Source: Parietaria judaica (Eukaryota; Streptophyta; Magnoliopsida; Rosales; Urticaceae). Taken from it: a stretch of 64,000 nucleotides of DNA. Made by a program: the position numbers and the translations under genes. Within the stretch, counting starts at the first letter, position 1. Each line of letters opens with the position of its first letter. The DNA lies in NCBI GenBank assembly GCA_954871525.1, contig OX940864.1:7620001-7684000 (forward strand), written 5' to 3'. This document shows, piece after piece, positions 61,551 through 64,000 of the stretch. Under the pieces are notes generated by a model. That model was not told the DNA's origin and did no database searches. It saw nothing but the letters and a program-made list of their open reading frames with translations.

Positions 61551-62685
61551 TTTTTATTTTTTCTCAATCTTTTTTTTTTCTTTTCTTTTTTGGTTAATAG
61601 TAAAAATATACTACTTAGTGAGAAATTTAATTTTTAGGATTATTGTGGCAAAAATATTGCATGTTTTGAATTTATGTCTCGTTAAATTTTAGCAGTAAAA
61701 ATCACAATCGTAAGTTTTTCTAACACTTTAGAATCTAACGTTGAAATTTAGCTATAAGAGTCACTAACATTACATTTTTTAGCATGATAGTAATTTTTAC
61801 TATTGAACTTTAACGTTAAATGTTAAAATGTAATAAATTCAAACTATAAAATATTTTTATAATATATATTTTTACTTTGATATAAACAATCTATTAAGCT
61901 TTAGTTATTAAATACTAATTTTACTTATTGTTGAATTTTTACGTTAATAATAGTTTGATTGAAAAAAAAAATGGAGATTTTTGCTTTTAAATTATTATGA
62001 GAGTTTTTATTTTTACTCTACGCATTCATTTTTATTATATATATGACCCTCTTATTTTTTTAAACGTTGAAATAATTGGTCAATTTTACTTTTACATATC
62101 TTAAAAGCTTTTTAATTTAAAAATTTTGTATAAAAAATATGAATTATTTTTTTGGGGGCAAAATAGAGGATAAATATAACTTTTCCTCGACAATTTGCAG
62201 TCGTTGCTTCTTCTTGGTCAAAGCTTCTTGCTTGTTTATTCGTTAGGCATAAGTGGGGAAGCTTCGTATTGTAATTGGATTTTGAAATAAATAATTACTT
62301 GGATACTTGGAACTCAAGTACTCAACATCATTATATGAAATAGTAAAGCCTGTTTAGGAATAAAATTATCTTACATCATAGGACAATTATTAAATTTTTT
62401 GTATGATTATTTTAATGTTGAATGATTGTTCTTTCTCTAGAGAGAACGTAATATTCTTCTTTCTTAAAGCAAAGTATTGCATTATTTTGCGTGATCAACT
62501 ATGCGTATACGTGGCAGTACAATAGGACTTGAAAAGTTTATAGATAGTGGGATAATCTAGAAGAACTAGTAGATTAGGTTTTTATTTTTCATTTTTTTAT
62601 AGTTATTATTTTTGGAGGACGTTGTCGTCTCATGTAGTGGAATCCTGCAATAAGCCACTTTATTATATCACACACAAATTCACGT

Positions 62686-62720
<35 letters not shown>

Positions 62721-63485
62721 CATAGTGTGGCATAAATAGTTAAAAGTTAAAACACACCGTAAAGACTTAAACAAGAAACAGTATCAAATTGTGCACTCAG
62801 AAAGAAATGGTACATTTACTTTCTATACAATGAAACAAAGGTGAAGCTTTACGCAAATTATTAATGAGATTTTGCTATTTTATATCGTTTAGTTTTAATT
62901 TTAGAAAAATATTCCGGTAGAAATGGGGATCAAATAACGGATTTTTATCCGTTTCTTGGTCCGGTCTTAGTTTATTTGGTCCTTCAAAAACCGGATATGA
63001 TTGTGTTGGGACGAGGAAGAGATCTTTTTGTGTCTCTCCCTTTTTTTTTGTCAAGCCTTGCCCTCTCCATGCCATTGAATGTCGCCTCATCCTTATTTTC
63101 CTCCTTTTCCCCCTCGACACGCAGTTGAGCATATTCTTACCGTTATTGCTTGATTTTCCTCGTTGTGCTGGTAAAAATCTCTACTCGCCGGCTTGCTGCC
63201 ACTTCCTCCTCTTTTATATCTCTCCCTGGCAACGAGCGTCGTGTTTCCTCATAGTTGCCGGTAAAAAAAAAAAACGTCTTCTTTGTTGTTTCTCTTCCTT
63301 GCTTGTCATCATGTCGGCGTTGCCAACTCGCCACGGAGCATCGTCTCACATCGTCATTCTTGCTCATTTCTCTCATCGGTGTTATTGAAACATACTGAAT
63401 ATATTTTTTGCCAAACTTAAACGACTTGCACTTGGTATGCTTTAAAGCCAAATTCTAAAACCACAAATAAGAGGTAACTTTGAAT

Positions 63486-63522
<37 letters not shown>

Positions 63523-64000
63523 AAAGCAGTAATATATTTTTAGCTGTTTTGGAAACTAACTAATTTTTTTTTCCAAAAAAAATAAAAATGAAACTAGATG
63601 GTTAAATCAAATTTATTCTTAACTATTCCTATTTTGATAAGTTGTAGTCAACTTAATAAAAATGATTAAGACACAAACATTGACGGGAATTAAATACAAC
63701 AATTTGGCTTATGTCAAGTCAAATTTAAAATTAAATCACATGAAACTTATTAGATATTGATTGATGTGTTGTGGCTAACAATTGCCCATTTATTTGATTG
63801 TTACAATTTAACAGAATTACTCACAAGATTTGTCTTCTCATTATTGTTTAAACCAGTGGAAAGGCGATAAAATATCGTGAATGATTATCGTCATGCTAAA
63901 AAATAGTACAAAGGATCTTTAAATTTTCGGTTTCTTTCATTCTATCGTTATTAAATTACCAATAAACATAGAGATAAATATATTTTCGAAGTATGCACAT
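61551..64000. other. AT-rich right end without a gene
   Basis: 3' UTR of the RING gene, then AT-rich DNA. Two long TA microsatellites (62688-62716 and 63490-63517) are seen. A richer block at 62910-63390 has ACCGG words at its left side and a CT-rich 5'UTR-like middle, resembling the hAT-like elements, but no termini could be placed. Short open frames there carry no recognisable domain. Confidence 0.45.

Noticed and set aside
63125..63451. Open frames on both strands near the right end
   Set aside because: No domain, low complexity, and located in a block resembling the non-coding core of the hAT-like elements.

Overview
The window is nuclear DNA from a flowering plant, almost certainly a eudicot. 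The evidence is split genes with GT-AG introns and plant-only families (AREB/ABI5-type bZIP, MYB-CC factor, CC-NB-LRR, P-class PPR, PQ-loop vacuolar protein), AT-rich intergenic DNA, a Ty1/copia retrotransposon and many hAT-like or hairpin elements. There is no bacterial-style operon and no CRISPR array. Exon joins were worked out by hand from splice sites and family alignment recalled from memory; no search was run.

Layout. 1-1267 (+): 3' part of a plastid-type DUF309 gene. 2209-5130 (-): ten-exon PQ-loop membrane protein whose leader runs to about 6490. 5500-9480: repeats, including a 1.4 kb element with a minisatellite. 11069-12260 (+): telomere-capping protein TEN1. 13205-13880 (-): decayed calcium-dependent protein kinase. 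14243-17975 (-): CC-NB-LRR resistance gene broken by frameshifts and a stop. 18671-20302 (-): PPR protein. 20559-21557: non-autonomous hAT-like element. 23510-25506 (+): MYB-CC transcription factor. 28622-34569: young copia element with 673 bp LTRs, on the minus strand, with two stops in its gag-pol. 36364-38767 (+): AREB3/EEL-like bZIP. 39923-41658 (-): UBC22-like E2. 42550-50350: a repeat-rich gene desert, with a small hAT-type element packed with TCGCGA at 43106-43428. 50360-52893 (+): FSH1-type serine hydrolase. 54062-57372 (+): plant pseudokinase. 61050-61550 (+): membrane-anchored RING-H2 protein. The last 2.4 kb holds only repeats and AT-rich DNA.

The genes are independent housekeeping or regulatory loci, not a pathway. 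The DUF309, PQ-loop, bZIP and kinase-like genes appear to match neighbours on Arabidopsis chromosome 2 (recalled, not checked), so part of the order may be conserved synteny. I did not find a convincing new multi-gene system. The most unusual items are the TCGCGA-rich hAT element, the very recent but stop-containing copia insertion, the two decayed genes lying side by side (a kinase and an immune receptor), and the composite element at 6600-7990.
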